64,000 bases of DNA, taken from NCBI GenBank assembly GCA_964494345.1, contig CAZBSI010000004.1, positions 62,001 to 126,000 of the forward strand. The letters run 5' to 3'. This document shows, piece after piece, positions 32,877 through 41,344 of the stretch (positions are counted from its first letter, which is position 1; every line of letters begins with the position of its first letter). Under the pieces are notes generated by a model, which worked only from the letters and a program-made list of their open reading frames with translations, had not been told where the DNA came from and searched no databases. Source of the stretch: DTKD01 sp964494345 (GTDB lineage Bacteria > Armatimonadota > UBA5829). The translations under genes were made by a program, and so were the position numbers.

Positions 32877-34453
32877 CTTTCAGCCATCCACGACCGCACC
32901 AACCGCGCCAAATCCTCGGGGTTAGATTCGGTCACCTCTGCAGGCAGATCAGGGCTGGGCGTTTGATTAGTCTGCACTACGTGCTGCTCTATTCGTCCCA
33001 CAGGTGTCGGACTCTGAGCCGGGGTAGAAAGCTGCTGGGCATCAACTTCCGCCTCACTGGTCTTGGAACCCGCCTGAACAGGCGCCTGCAGCTTTATACT
33101 CGTCACAATCAGCCTCAACACGAAAAGAAATCCTATGAGCAACACCACAGCCCCTGCATTTTTGGCTATGGTGCCAATGAGTTCGTTTCTGGACGCGTCA
33201 GCCATTTCTTTGGCAACTTGTTTTTGAGTTGATGTATCGAATGCCACCGCTTGAACAGTGACAAGATCGCCGCGGGACTGATCAACGCCTGCTGCGGCTG
33301 TCACCGCCTGGCGAATGTGACCTATTTGTATCCCACTAACGGATTTATCGACCAAAACTGCAACCGAGAGCCTCTTTACCTGGCCCGGCGCGACTACGGT
33401 TTCCTCGACAGTCTTGTTGACCTGGTATTGGGCTGTGGTACTGGTTCGGCTGTAGGTATCTCCTGCTGCCGCGCTGCGCGACGAGGCCGCCCCTTGAATC
33501 GCCGTCGGAGGAACGACCGAACCGTTGTAGTCCTCACTGGAGGATTCCTGGGAGAGCAACACTCCTGCCGGCTGGGCATCGTTTCGTTGAGAGGCGGGCT
33601 GGTATAGCTCTGAGCGCATCTGTTTTTGATCGAAGTTCATGTCAGCGCTTACTCGGACCACAGCCTTATCTGTACCGACTATTTTGGCGAGCATGCTTTG
33701 CAGATTATGCGCCACCTCGTTTTCATATTGCCTTTTTAACTTGGACTGGTTTGCGCTGAGGCTGCCGCGCGACCCGGATGTGGAGGACTCGCTTAGCACG
33801 TTGCCGTCCTGGTCGATGACGTCCACGTTCTCCGGTGTGAGGCCCTCTACCGCACTTGAGACCAGGTGCACGATACCGCCGACCTGATCGTCAGAAATCG
33901 GGGAACCCCGGCGCAGTTTAAGAGCAATAGAGGCTTTAGCGGGCTGCTGCTCGCTGGCAAAGACTTTATCTTCAGGCAGGCTGATATGCACCCGCGCACT
34001 GAGAACCGGCCGCAGTTGGCAGATCGTGCGGGTCAATTCACCTGATATCGCGCGCTGGTAGTTAAGTTTTTCGGTAAATTCGGTCATACCGAAATTGTTT
34101 TTATCGAAAAGCTCAAAGCCGACGCTGCCGCCCTGAGGCAAGCCCTGGGTGGCCATCTTGAGTCGCAGATCGTGGACCTTATCGGCAGGGACTTCTATGG
34201 TTCCGCCGTCACCGGAAAGCTGATATGGTATCTTCTCGTCATTGAGTTTTTGAGCAATCGCCCCGGCGTCCTCACCTGCCAGCCCCGAAAATAGAACGGC
34301 CATGCGGGGTTTGGAGGCTATCATAGTAACGAACGTACCGATCACTATCGCCACAGCAACAAACGCAGCCACCATCGCGCGCTGTCCGCCGCTAAGGTCG
34401 TTCCATAGCTTCCCCAGAGCCGCAAATGGCCCTAAATTCTTCAATTGATCCAT
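32873..34453 (-). CDS. fliF: Flagellar MS-ring protein FliF
   Basis: A 526-residue MS-ring protein. Transmembrane helix 1 is about residues 26-46; the ring-building motifs include RMAVLFSGLAGEDAGAIAQKL, VSSAVEGLTPENVDVIDQDG and NYQRAISGELTRTI; helix 2 is about 425-447. The C-terminal tail EDLARLVRSWMAER is the FliG-binding site and is conserved, so FliG is likely to bind normally at this end. It is the base on which the motor and export apparatus form. Confidence 0.95.
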   Translation of the reverse strand: MDQLKNLGPFAALGKLWNDLSGGQRAMVAAFVAVAIVIGTFVTMIASKPRMAVLFSGLAGEDAGAIAQKLNDEKIPYQLSGDGGTIEVPADKVHDLRLKMATQGLPQGGSVGFELFDKNNFGMTEFTEKLNYQRAISGELTRTICQLRPVLSARVHISLPEDKVFASEQQPAKASIALKLRRGSPISDDQVGGIVHLVSSAVEGLTPENVDVIDQDGNVLSESSTSGSRGSLSANQSKLKRQYENEVAHNLQSMLAKIVGTDKAVVRVSADMNFDQKQMRSELYQPASQRNDAQPAGVLLSQESSSEDYNGSVVPPTAIQGAASSRSAAAGDTYSRTSTTAQYQVNKTVEETVVAPGQVKRLSVAVLVDKSVSGIQIGHIRQAVTAAAGVDQSRGDLVTVQAVAFDTSTQKQVAKEMADASRNELIGTIAKNAGAVVLLIGFLFVLRLIVTSIKLQAPVQAGSKTSEAEVDAQQLSTPAQSPTPVGRIEQHVVQTNQTPSPDLPAEVTESNPEDLARLVRSWMAER

Positions 34454-34516
34454 AGATCTCTCCGAAACACTTTCGATCGCCTGTTATCCAGGTTGCGCAC
34501 GGTAAGCATTAAGCAG

Positions 34517-34837
34517 TTAAACCTGCATCCTCATAATTTCCTGATAGGCCTCAATCACCTTATTGCGAACTTGTATGGTGAAATCGAGAGCCAGTCTCGC
34601 TTTTTGCATAGCGGCCATCGCCTTATGCACGTCCTCCACATCACCAGTGGCCAGCTTCACGGCCATATCATCCGCCTTTGTTTGAAGTGAATTGACCTCG
34701 CCGACAGCTTTTTTGATAGACTGAGCGAAGTCTACCGGAGAATCGCCCTGTCCGGCGTCAAGTCGATCCGGTTTGATTTCCTTTATAGAAGGCGTGATAT
34801 CCGGAGCTTTAATTGGGACAATTGAGTTAAGTCGCAT
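34517..34837 (-). CDS. fliE: Flagellar hook-basal body complex protein FliE
   Basis: A 106-residue FliE: a short variable start, then DFAQSIKKAVGEVNSLQTKADDMAVKLATGDVEDVHKAMAAMQKARLALDF is the family core, ending in EIMRMQV. FliE joins the MS ring to the rod. It is 15 bases after flgC. Confidence 0.94.
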   Translation of the reverse strand: MRLNSIVPIKAPDITPSIKEIKPDRLDAGQGDSPVDFAQSIKKAVGEVNSLQTKADDMAVKLATGDVEDVHKAMAAMQKARLALDFTIQVRNKVIEAYQEIMRMQV

Positions 34838-34852
34838 CTTAATAATCCTTTA

Positions 34853-35272
34853 TTAACCTTTGCCTAACTCGATACCGGCCGCGATCATCGATTTTGTCGC
34901 GTTCATAACCGTGACGTTGGCTTCGTAGGCGCGGGTGGCGGAGATCATGTTGACCATCTCCTCGACAACGTTTACGTTGGGCATTTTGACGTAGCCGGAT
35001 GTGTCGGAATCGGGATGGCCCGGGTCGTAGACAAGTCTGTAGTCGGTGGAATCCTGGGTGACGCTCGCCACCTGGACCCCTGCCGGCGCCGCTCTATTGC
35101 CGAGAGTGTTGTCGTATACGCTGCGAAACGTGACCCTTTGACGCTTGTAGGGGCCGCCTTCGGCTGTGCGAGTGGTGTCGGCGTTGGCGATATTGTTGGC
35201 TATGACATCCATACGCACGCGCTGGGCAGAAATACCCGACGCGCTTATATCAAAAGAGGAAATTCTTCCCAT
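34853..35272 (-). CDS. flgC: Flagellar proximal rod protein FlgC
   Basis: A 139-residue rod protein with the N-terminal FDISASGISAQRVRMDVIANNIANADTTR motif and the C-terminal VNVVEEMVNMISATRAYEANVTVMNATKSM coiled coil. Length and motifs are standard. It is directly adjacent to flgB. Confidence 0.95.
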   Translation of the reverse strand: MGRISSFDISASGISAQRVRMDVIANNIANADTTRTAEGGPYKRQRVTFRSVYDNTLGNRAAPAGVQVASVTQDSTDYRLVYDPGHPDSDTSGYVKMPNVNVVEEMVNMISATRAYEANVTVMNATKSMIAAGIELGKG

Positions 35273-35659
35273 TTACCGTTTGCCCTCCGATATCGCGGCT
35301 TTCAGCATCGCTGTCTTGCCTTCAAGCAGGACGGCTGCCGCCCTATATTTCAGTGAAGTGCGGGCGAGGTCGGACATTTCGGCATCGATGTTGACGTTGT
35401 TGCCGTCGGGCCTAGCCGGGCTTTGCACGTCAGTTTGTGTGACTGGCGTCAACTCCTGAAGCCCTCTGCGAAGCTCGGAGCCTGTTTTGAGGTTGATTAT
35501 TCGCCTAAGCTCATCTTCAAAACTAACCTGAGTACGCTTATATCCCGGCGTCTCCACATTTGCGACGTTGTTGGCTATCGCTTTTTGACGTGCGGCGGCC
35601 GCATCGAGCGTCTTTGAAAGCGCCGTGGCTGTGATGTCGTTGAATAGTTCAGATGCCAA
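35273..35659 (-). CDS. flgB: Flagellar proximal rod protein FlgB
   Basis: A 128-residue rod protein. NTD motif LDAAAARQKAIANNVANVETPGYKRTQVSFEDEL and CTD motif VNIDAEMSDLARTSLKYRAAAVLL are both conserved. The start is TTG with AGGGGGAG about 6 bases upstream. It is the first gene of the flagellar operon and lies behind the sigma-54 type promoter at 35692-35707. Confidence 0.94.
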   Translation of the reverse strand: MASELFNDITATALSKTLDAAAARQKAIANNVANVETPGYKRTQVSFEDELRRIINLKTGSELRRGLQELTPVTQTDVQSPARPDGNNVNIDAEMSDLARTSLKYRAAAVLLEGKTAMLKAAISEGKR

Positions 35660-35691
35660 AACTACTCCCCCTTTCTTACGCGTCGCTAAGT

Positions 35692-35707
35692 AGCAATTAC
35701 TGTGCCA
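35692..35707 (-). promoter_or_regulatory. Sigma-54 (RpoN) type promoter of the flagellar operon
   Basis: On the minus strand the sequence TGGCACAGTAATTGCT matches the sigma-54 consensus TGGCAC-N5-TTGC with the exact 10-base spacing between the GG and GC pairs. It lies 33 bases upstream of the flgB start codon, with a Shine-Dalgarno site in between. No other match with correct spacing was seen upstream of another gene. Confidence 0.7.
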
Positions 35708-35745
35708 GCGTAATTTCAGGGGGAATCAGAGGAGGGTATGGTTAC

Positions 35746-36237
35746 CTACAGCCGCGCGTTGGCAAGTCTGATCTTGCGTCTAATATCGAGGTTGCGTAAA
35801 GCGAAGTATACGAATAGGGTGAAAATCGCGTTGCATAGGCACTCACCAGCGATTTTGCGTGCAACGATGGCCAGGTCCGGGCGCGGGTTGCCGAGCAGAA
35901 ACAAAACCTCGCAAACAACCGTCAGCCATACCGCCGAAAGCGCCGGGACTAACGGGTTTTCGCTGAACAGCCGGGTGGTTACAAGACCCGCGAGAAACCC
36001 CGTGATGGTTCGAGTAATAATAAAACTGCCTAAACTCAGCCCGACCAACGACCCCTGCAGCAGCCCCGCCACAAATCCCAGCCCAGCGCCAAATGCGGGA
36101 TCAGCAGCAAGCGAGTAAGATACCAACACCACCAGCACCAAATCCGGCTTGGCTCCCCAGATTGAGATGAAACCCGGAAGGTTACCCTGCAGCCCCGCAG
36201 CCGCAATGAGGGTGACTATTGGCCAGAAATATCTCAT
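35746..36237 (-). CDS. mreD: Rod shape-determining protein MreD
   Basis: A 163-residue membrane protein with about five hydrophobic segments and the MreD pattern KPDLVLVVLVSYSLAADPAFGAGLGFVAGLLQGSL. It belongs to the elongasome. It overlaps mreC by 4 bases, the usual order mreB-mreC-mreD. Its stop is only 38 bases before the flgB sigma-54 promoter. Confidence 0.88.
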   Translation of the reverse strand: MRYFWPIVTLIAAAGLQGNLPGFISIWGAKPDLVLVVLVSYSLAADPAFGAGLGFVAGLLQGSLVGLSLGSFIITRTITGFLAGLVTTRLFSENPLVPALSAVWLTVVCEVLFLLGNPRPDLAIVARKIAGECLCNAIFTLFVYFALRNLDIRRKIRLANARL

Positions 36238-37070
36238 TTCGACACGCTCTGAGTCGGTTGGACCACAAAAACGTGTTCCACCTGATCGAAACGGATGCTG
36301 GGGCGCACCAACGCCGTGGTGCTTCCCAGCGATTTGTTGTGTACCACCTTAACAACACGTCCGACGATAAACCCCTTCGGCACCATCTGCCCCATCCCCG
36401 AAGATATGATAACGTCGTCGACTTTTACATCCGCATCTTTGGGCAGATACGAGAGGGTCAAATAATCCCCTCCCTGCCCCTGAAGTATGCCGTTGCATCG
36501 GGATCGCTGCACCATAGCGCCGATAGCGCTGTTGGAGTCGGTGAGGGCGATTATTCTGGAGCTGTATTGATCGGTGTCAAGGACCTGCCCTATCAGCCAC
36601 CTGCCCGAACCTACCACAGCCCAGCCCTTGCGTATGCCGGATGTCCTGCCCCTGCCGATGGTCGCGGTATCGAACCAACTGCTCTCCTTGCGGGAGATGA
36701 TCTCAGCCGAGATCATATTAAGATTTGTCGATCTCTTGAGGTCGAGAGCGGCGCGAAGACGGGTATTTTCCTGTGCTGCCTCGGTGAGGGCCGCGTTTTG
36801 AGCGCGCAATTTGGCAATTTCTTTGCGCAGGGTCGCGTTTTCTTTGAGGATATAACGACGCGGCCTGACGGCATCGTGCGCGGCGCCCGTCGCAGCCGCA
36901 GTCAGATGAAAGGCGGAAGCGCTCGGCCTGAGTATAAGGGAAGCTACTTCCAACACTACTGACACTCTGCCAAGCTCTACTGCATGGTCGTGTGCGACTC
37001 CAATGCCGATTCCAAGCGCCACCAGCACGAGCAATGTTACAACGGCTTTTTCTCGAAGCAGTGACAGCAT
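36234..37070 (-). CDS. mreC: Rod shape-determining protein MreC
   Basis: A 278-residue protein: one transmembrane helix (about 9-27), a coiled coil (about 75-105, ENATLRKEIAKLRAQNAAL), and a double beta-barrel domain (GWAVVGSGRWLIGQVLDTDQYSSRIIALTDSNSAIGA; MGQMVPKGFIVGRVVKV). It activates PBP2/RodA and links them to MreB. Start is 2 bases after mreB. Confidence 0.93.
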   Translation of the reverse strand: MLSLLREKAVVTLLVLVALGIGIGVAHDHAVELGRVSVVLEVASLILRPSASAFHLTAAATGAAHDAVRPRRYILKENATLRKEIAKLRAQNAALTEAAQENTRLRAALDLKRSTNLNMISAEIISRKESSWFDTATIGRGRTSGIRKGWAVVGSGRWLIGQVLDTDQYSSRIIALTDSNSAIGAMVQRSRCNGILQGQGGDYLTLSYLPKDADVKVDDVIISSGMGQMVPKGFIVGRVVKVVHNKSLGSTTALVRPSIRFDQVEHVFVVQPTQSVSK

Positions 37071-37072
37071 CG

Positions 37073-38137
37073 CTAGTTCTGTTGAAGTTGCCAGATCGAT
37101 TGACCGAGCAAAGCCTTTTTCAGCGCAGGATTAGTCTCCGACTCGTCAAGGGCCTTCGCCGTACCAAGAACGACGCAGCTCAGCGGATCCGGGGCGACGT
37201 GAACCGGCATAGCGGTTTCAGCAGTCAACAAAGAATCCAGCCCTCTGAGCAGCGCCCCTCCCCCGGCCAGCACGATTCCGCGTTCCATAATATCAGCAGC
37301 AAGCTCCGGCGGGGTCTGTTCCAGGGTCAATTTAACGGCTTCAACGATCTCAGACACCGGTTCTCGAATGGCCTCGCGAACATCCTGACTGGTGACAACA
37401 GCTCCACGCGGCAGACCCGATACCAGATCTCGCCCTCGCACTTCCATGCTCATTTCCTGTTCGAGAACAAATGCCGAGCCGACCTCCAGCTTGATTTCCT
37501 CAGCCGTGCGCGGGCCTATGAGCAAATTGAACGCCTTCCGTACGAAGTTAATAATGGACTCGTCGATTTCGTCGCCTGCAACTCTGATGGAACGGCTGGT
37601 GACAATCCCGCCGAGGGATATTACGGCGACTTCGCTGGTTCCTCCGCCGATGTCTACTATCATAGAGCCAGTGGGTTCGCTTACGGGCATCCCTGCACCG
37701 ATGGCGGCCGCGAAGGGTTCTTCCAGCGTGTATGCTTCCGCAGCCCCTGCTTTCATAGCCGCTTCTTTAACAGCGCGCCACTCAACCTCTGTTACTCCCG
37801 AAGGTATGCCGACCGCAACAGTCGGTTGTATAAGGCCGTTGTGTCGATGCACCTTGCGAATGAATCCGCGGAGCATAGACTCTGTCTGGTCAAAATCCGC
37901 TATTACGCCGTCTTTAAGCGGCCGGATCGCGATTATGCTGCCCGGCGTGCGGCCGAGCATACGCTTGGCCTCCTCGCCTACAGCCAACACTTTTCTCGAT
38001 TCGCTATCAAGTGCGATCACACTCGGCTCTCGAAGCAAAATACCCCGTCCACGAACGTGGACAAGCGTATTGGCCGTGCCTAGATCAATTCCGATTGCCC
38101 TGGAGAATCTACTGAAGACTTTGGATAGGATTCCCAT
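37073..38137 (-). CDS. mreB: Rod shape-determining protein MreB
   Basis: A 354-residue bacterial actin. The nucleotide-binding motifs IGIDLGTANTLVHV (phosphate 1), MIVDIGGGTSEVAVISLGGIV (phosphate 2) and GIVLAGGGALLRGLD (adenosine) are in order. MreB guides lateral wall synthesis. The frame is open to an ATG at 38206, but a predicted -10 box at 38209-38214 would start the mRNA at or after that codon, so the ATG at 38137 (MGILSKVF, the normal start) was chosen. Confidence 0.95.
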   Translation of the reverse strand: MGILSKVFSRFSRAIGIDLGTANTLVHVRGRGILLREPSVIALDSESRKVLAVGEEAKRMLGRTPGSIIAIRPLKDGVIADFDQTESMLRGFIRKVHRHNGLIQPTVAVGIPSGVTEVEWRAVKEAAMKAGAAEAYTLEEPFAAAIGAGMPVSEPTGSMIVDIGGGTSEVAVISLGGIVTSRSIRVAGDEIDESIINFVRKAFNLLIGPRTAEEIKLEVGSAFVLEQEMSMEVRGRDLVSGLPRGAVVTSQDVREAIREPVSEIVEAVKLTLEQTPPELAADIMERGIVLAGGGALLRGLDSLLTAETAMPVHVAPDPLSCVVLGTAKALDESETNPALKKALLGQSIWQLQQN

Positions 38138-38208
38138 CTGAACTTTATCAACCCGCCTTAGCTGGACGTTGCCGCCATAGTCGACCGAATACCCGGTTTC
38201 CGGCATTT

Positions 38209-38214
38209 ATCATA
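38209..38214 (-). promoter_or_regulatory. Putative -10 box of the mreBCD operon
   Basis: TATGAT on the minus strand, followed about 7 bases later by the likely start of transcription and a leader of about 65 bases before mreB. The -35 region is poor. A TGGCAC-N5-TTGT string overlaps it (38217-38231), one base off the sigma-54 consensus. Confidence 0.4.
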
Positions 38215-38361
38215 CCACAAAACCTGTGCCAGTTTCGACCGCAATTATTTGGCAGCCATCAATTCACATAATATTTAGACGCAAAAAAACAGGAAAACTG
38301 CTGATAAGCCCGAAATCTGTGGGATTTGAAAGGAAAATTCGAAACCGAAAGTTGCACAGTT

Positions 38362-39183
38362 TTAGAGAACCGGTACGATGTTATCTCTGTAGGCAATATA
38401 TATCTCACCTCGGAATCCGGTATCCTGTTTGACGACAACCGCCTCACGGCGGACTTCGTCGAGGGTATAGCGATCGGATATATGACAGAGAATCAGCGTC
38501 TTTACGTCCTCTTTTGCAGCCCAGCCTATTGCCCCATCGATAGTAGAATGCCTGGCAGTCTCCCACGCGCCGGCTTTTGCGGCGTCTCTGCGAAGGAACG
38601 TCGCTTCGTGTACCGCCAGATCCAGCCGACCATAGGGGGAGTGCTGCACGTCATAGCCGTCGCCTGTGTATAAGAACACAGGATGATACCTGCACACAGC
38701 TTGACCACTGCTTCTATCGATCACCTTGCGTTCTTCCTCTATTTCATAGCCAAGGCTGAGTTCGGCGGCGATGTGTTTCATAGGAAACGCGGTGACTCGC
38801 GCAGGTCTGCCCATATCCTCCAACTCGACTTCGTCTCCTGCGTCGAGCGGATGGGCGTATAATGGATATCGTAACAGTCCCGATTGCTTCTTTTCGATAT
38901 AGGACAGAAGTTCGTGGACCCACTTGTCGTGGCGTGGGAAATATATGGTGAGAGGTTTTTCCCGATCGCCGGAGACTAAGTTGCGCACATTGACCAAATT
39001 GGCCATCCCCGCGATGTGGTCCTCGTGGCCGTGTGATAGAAATATGTGACGGATGGCGAATACTTTTTTACGCAGGGCCGTAGCAACCCCCTCCCCCGCA
39101 TCGAAAAGACACCGGGAGGGCTTATGATAAAACCACTGGCTGTACATCGCCAAAGAAAATGAGATCAATACGTCGGTATTCAA
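38362..39183 (-). CDS. Metallo-beta-lactamase fold hydrolase, RNase Z-like
   Basis: A 273-residue MBL-fold protein. The metal motif HGHEDHIAG (about 51-59) and late histidines (HEATFL, LILCHISDRY) resemble ribonuclease Z (tRNA 3' processing). The typical N-terminal glycine motif of RNase Z is altered (CLFDAGEG is kept), and there are no added domains. The start is TTG with AGAGGT upstream. It could be the tRNA 3' endonuclease or a related phosphodiesterase. Confidence 0.78.
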   Translation of the reverse strand: MNTDVLISFSLAMYSQWFYHKPSRCLFDAGEGVATALRKKVFAIRHIFLSHGHEDHIAGMANLVNVRNLVSGDREKPLTIYFPRHDKWVHELLSYIEKKQSGLLRYPLYAHPLDAGDEVELEDMGRPARVTAFPMKHIAAELSLGYEIEEERKVIDRSSGQAVCRYHPVFLYTGDGYDVQHSPYGRLDLAVHEATFLRRDAAKAGAWETARHSTIDGAIGWAAKEDVKTLILCHISDRYTLDEVRREAVVVKQDTGFRGEIYIAYRDNIVPVL

Positions 39184-39274
39184 GGCCCACCTCTCATACG
39201 TTTCATTATAGCTTACCCACGTCAGGAACCTGCGGATTTGCAGCGTGGTATATAATTCGACAGGATATAAGTTG

Positions 39275-40093
39275 ATGAGAATTATCTCGGCAAGCAGAAG
39301 AACGGATATCCCGGCATTTCACGCCGATTGGTTTATGCAGCGCATAGATGAGGGATCGGTGCGGTGGCGCAATCCGTTCGGCGGTCAGGAAATCGAGACC
39401 TCGCTTCTACCGGAAGACGTGGCGGCGATCGTCTTCTGGAGCCGAGACTACCGGCCGATGATTCCCCACCTTGGTGAACTGTATCGACGCGGTTACCGAT
39501 TTTTATTTCATTTTACAATCACAGGACTGCCGAATATCTTCGAGCCACAGGTTCCTGATGTGCAGATATCATTCTCCATAGCGCATAAGCTTGCTGATGA
39601 GTATGGCGCAGATGCTCTGTTGTGGAGATATGATCCGGTGCTAATTTCTTCAATCACCTCTGCGGATTACCATCTGAACCGTTTCAGTGAGCTGTCGGCA
39701 CAGTTGAAAGGATACACATCGCGGTGCTATTTCAGCTTTCCGACGTTTTATGGCAAAGTGGTGCGTCGAGTCGGGCAGCTAAAGCAGAGAACAGGAGTGG
39801 AGTGCATCGACCCGCCCGTAGACCAGAAACTGCAACTGGCACAGAACCTGGCTGAAATAGCGGATGCTTCGGGGATAGAGATGTTCTCCTGCTGCTCGGA
39901 TCACCTGGTGTCGGATACCATATCCAAGGCACACTGTGTGGATGCCGAGCTGCTCCAGCGTCTGTATCCGGATCGCAGATTCTCATATAAGCTAAAAGGC
40001 TCGCGGACGCAGTGTGGATGTTATGAGAGCACGGACATAGGAGCGTATGGGACCTGCGGGCATGGGTGCGTATATTGTTATGCTAACAGATAG
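39275..40093 (+). CDS. DUF1848 family protein (radical-SAM-like cysteine cluster)
   Basis: A 272-residue DUF1848 protein. It starts IISASRRTDIPAFHADWF, has FTITGLP and RYDPVL, and ends with the cysteine pattern GTCGHGCVYCYANR preceded by CGC. The CxxxCxxC at the end suggests an iron-sulphur cluster, as in radical SAM enzymes. Its reaction is not known. AGGA lies 9 bases before the ATG at 39275. It is convergent with the response regulator gene 6 bases downstream. Confidence 0.9.
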   Translation: MRIISASRRTDIPAFHADWFMQRIDEGSVRWRNPFGGQEIETSLLPEDVAAIVFWSRDYRPMIPHLGELYRRGYRFLFHFTITGLPNIFEPQVPDVQISFSIAHKLADEYGADALLWRYDPVLISSITSADYHLNRFSELSAQLKGYTSRCYFSFPTFYGKVVRRVGQLKQRTGVECIDPPVDQKLQLAQNLAEIADASGIEMFSCCSDHLVSDTISKAHCVDAELLQRLYPDRRFSYKLKGSRTQCGCYESTDIGAYGTCGHGCVYCYANR

Positions 40094-40099
40094 ATGTCG

Positions 40100-41101
40100 T
40101 CAGCTCTCAAGCATCTTTCTGAGCTTGTCCTGAGCAGTGGTGAACCGGCACCCTATTATATGTTCGGAATTATTTTCCTGCTTTGCGCGGAGAACCTCTG
40201 CAATTAATGAGACTGTGTCGGCAGGCTCTTTCGGGCGAATCTCGACGTGGAGTATCTCCCCGGGCAGCATCTGTTCGGGGATAACAAGGCAAGCCCCGCC
40301 CAAACTCAAGTCGCGAGTCCGACCTGTTTCAAATTCTAGTTCGGTCTCGTCTTCTGACACTCTCGCATAGTTGATGGGCAGCTCAATCATCTTACGAGCA
40401 TGCGCTCTGCGCTGAGTTCGATAGATAACTCTGGGTTTATCGAGCACCAGAGCAGCATCAGCGCCGGTCGTCGATGACAGGACATTTGTGGTGAAGCTAT
40501 AATAAGCTCCTCCCGCCGCTAATCCAACTCTTATCGGTGTGCGGGGAGGAACCGCCCTGGCTCTGTCGCCGCCTTTTGGCGGGGCCACGGATAATGATAC
40601 GTCGTTTTTATCGCTTATATGAGAGCAGTATCTGCGCGTGCCTGCAGGTTCGTGGATTTCCACGGTCACGCATTGTCCCTTGGCAAACAGCACTGTGCTT
40701 TCCGGCATTTGGCTGCCGGATGGTTGTGCATTTCGATTCTTTGAGGTGCACTGCACCAAATCGACCAGGCTGTCGAGGTCAAAAGGTTTATTGACGTAGG
40801 CGAATACGCCGTGATGCCTCGCCTGTTCCATAGCCTCGGCGTTCTCGCAGGCGGTCATCACGATCACGGGCAAAGTGCACGACAACCCACGGATCTTCTC
40901 AAGCGCAGTAAGGCCGTCCATTTTAGGAAGAATGAGATCAAGCAGGACTACATCGTACTGCGACTCGCGGACCTTTTCTACTGCCTGAAGACCATCATGC
41001 ACAGAAGTGACGTCATAGCCACTCTTGGCTAGCTTAGCCCCCAATATTCGACACAGATTAACCTCGTCGTCGACAACAAGGACGCTGCCCTTAGTGGACA
41101 T
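40100..41101 (-). CDS. Response regulator with YcgR-like and PilZ domains
   Basis: A 333-residue fusion. Residues 5-118 are a receiver domain (DD at 11-12, phosphoacceptor Asp55, Thr83, Lys105). Residues about 140-225 resemble the YcgR N-terminal domain (GQCVTVEIHEP...YYSFTTNVL). Residues about 229-330 are a PilZ domain: QRRAHAR supplies the RxxxR motif and DLSLGG (264-269) the D/NxSxxG motif, so c-di-GMP binding is likely. YcgR proteins act as a flagellar brake; here the brake appears to be under a histidine kinase. GGAGG lies 8 bases before the ATG. No kinase gene is beside it. Confidence 0.88.
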   Translation of the reverse strand: MSTKGSVLVVDDEVNLCRILGAKLAKSGYDVTSVHDGLQAVEKVRESQYDVVLLDLILPKMDGLTALEKIRGLSCTLPVIVMTACENAEAMEQARHHGVFAYVNKPFDLDSLVDLVQCTSKNRNAQPSGSQMPESTVLFAKGQCVTVEIHEPAGTRRYCSHISDKNDVSLSVAPPKGGDRARAVPPRTPIRVGLAAGGAYYSFTTNVLSSTTGADAALVLDKPRVIYRTQRRAHARKMIELPINYARVSEDETELEFETGRTRDLSLGGACLVIPEQMLPGEILHVEIRPKEPADTVSLIAEVLRAKQENNSEHIIGCRFTTAQDKLRKMLES

Positions 41102-41245
41102 AAATGGAGCCTCCGGACTTCCCTAGAACGGCTGACGAAATCGACTGATCAACCGTCCATTTTCTATAGTGCAAAAAACATGCCATTATGAGCCATCGCC
41201 AAAGGGTTAGATGTCATAAATAATACAGCCTGTCCAACTATAAGG

Positions 41246-41266
41246 TTATGCACAGGCTGTGCATAA
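41246..41266. promoter_or_regulatory. 21-bp perfect palindrome, TTATGCACA half-sites
   Basis: Two 10-base arms, 41246-41255 and 41257-41266, are perfect inverted copies around one base. Each arm contains TTATGCACA, which fits the DnaA-box consensus TTATNCACA. It lies in the 243-base region upstream of the response regulator gene and downstream of the NAGPA-like gene. It could be a paired DnaA site or an operator for another dimeric regulator. Nothing else stands out in this spacer. Confidence 0.5.
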
Positions 41267-41344
41267 AATGTTGAACACTTACTCCCAGAGCACTGTAAAC
41301 CGGCGTCACTGTATAAGTTTGGTGTTACTGCTCAGGTTTTTCGG

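Noticed and set aside
36992..38083. Long plus-strand frame opposite mreC and mreB
   Set aside because: The minus strand carries clear MreC and MreB; the plus-strand product has no recognisable domain and is a shadow.
38217..38231. Sigma-54 promoter for mreBCD
   Set aside because: TGGCAC is present but the -12 pair is GT instead of GC, and a -10 box lies next to it.
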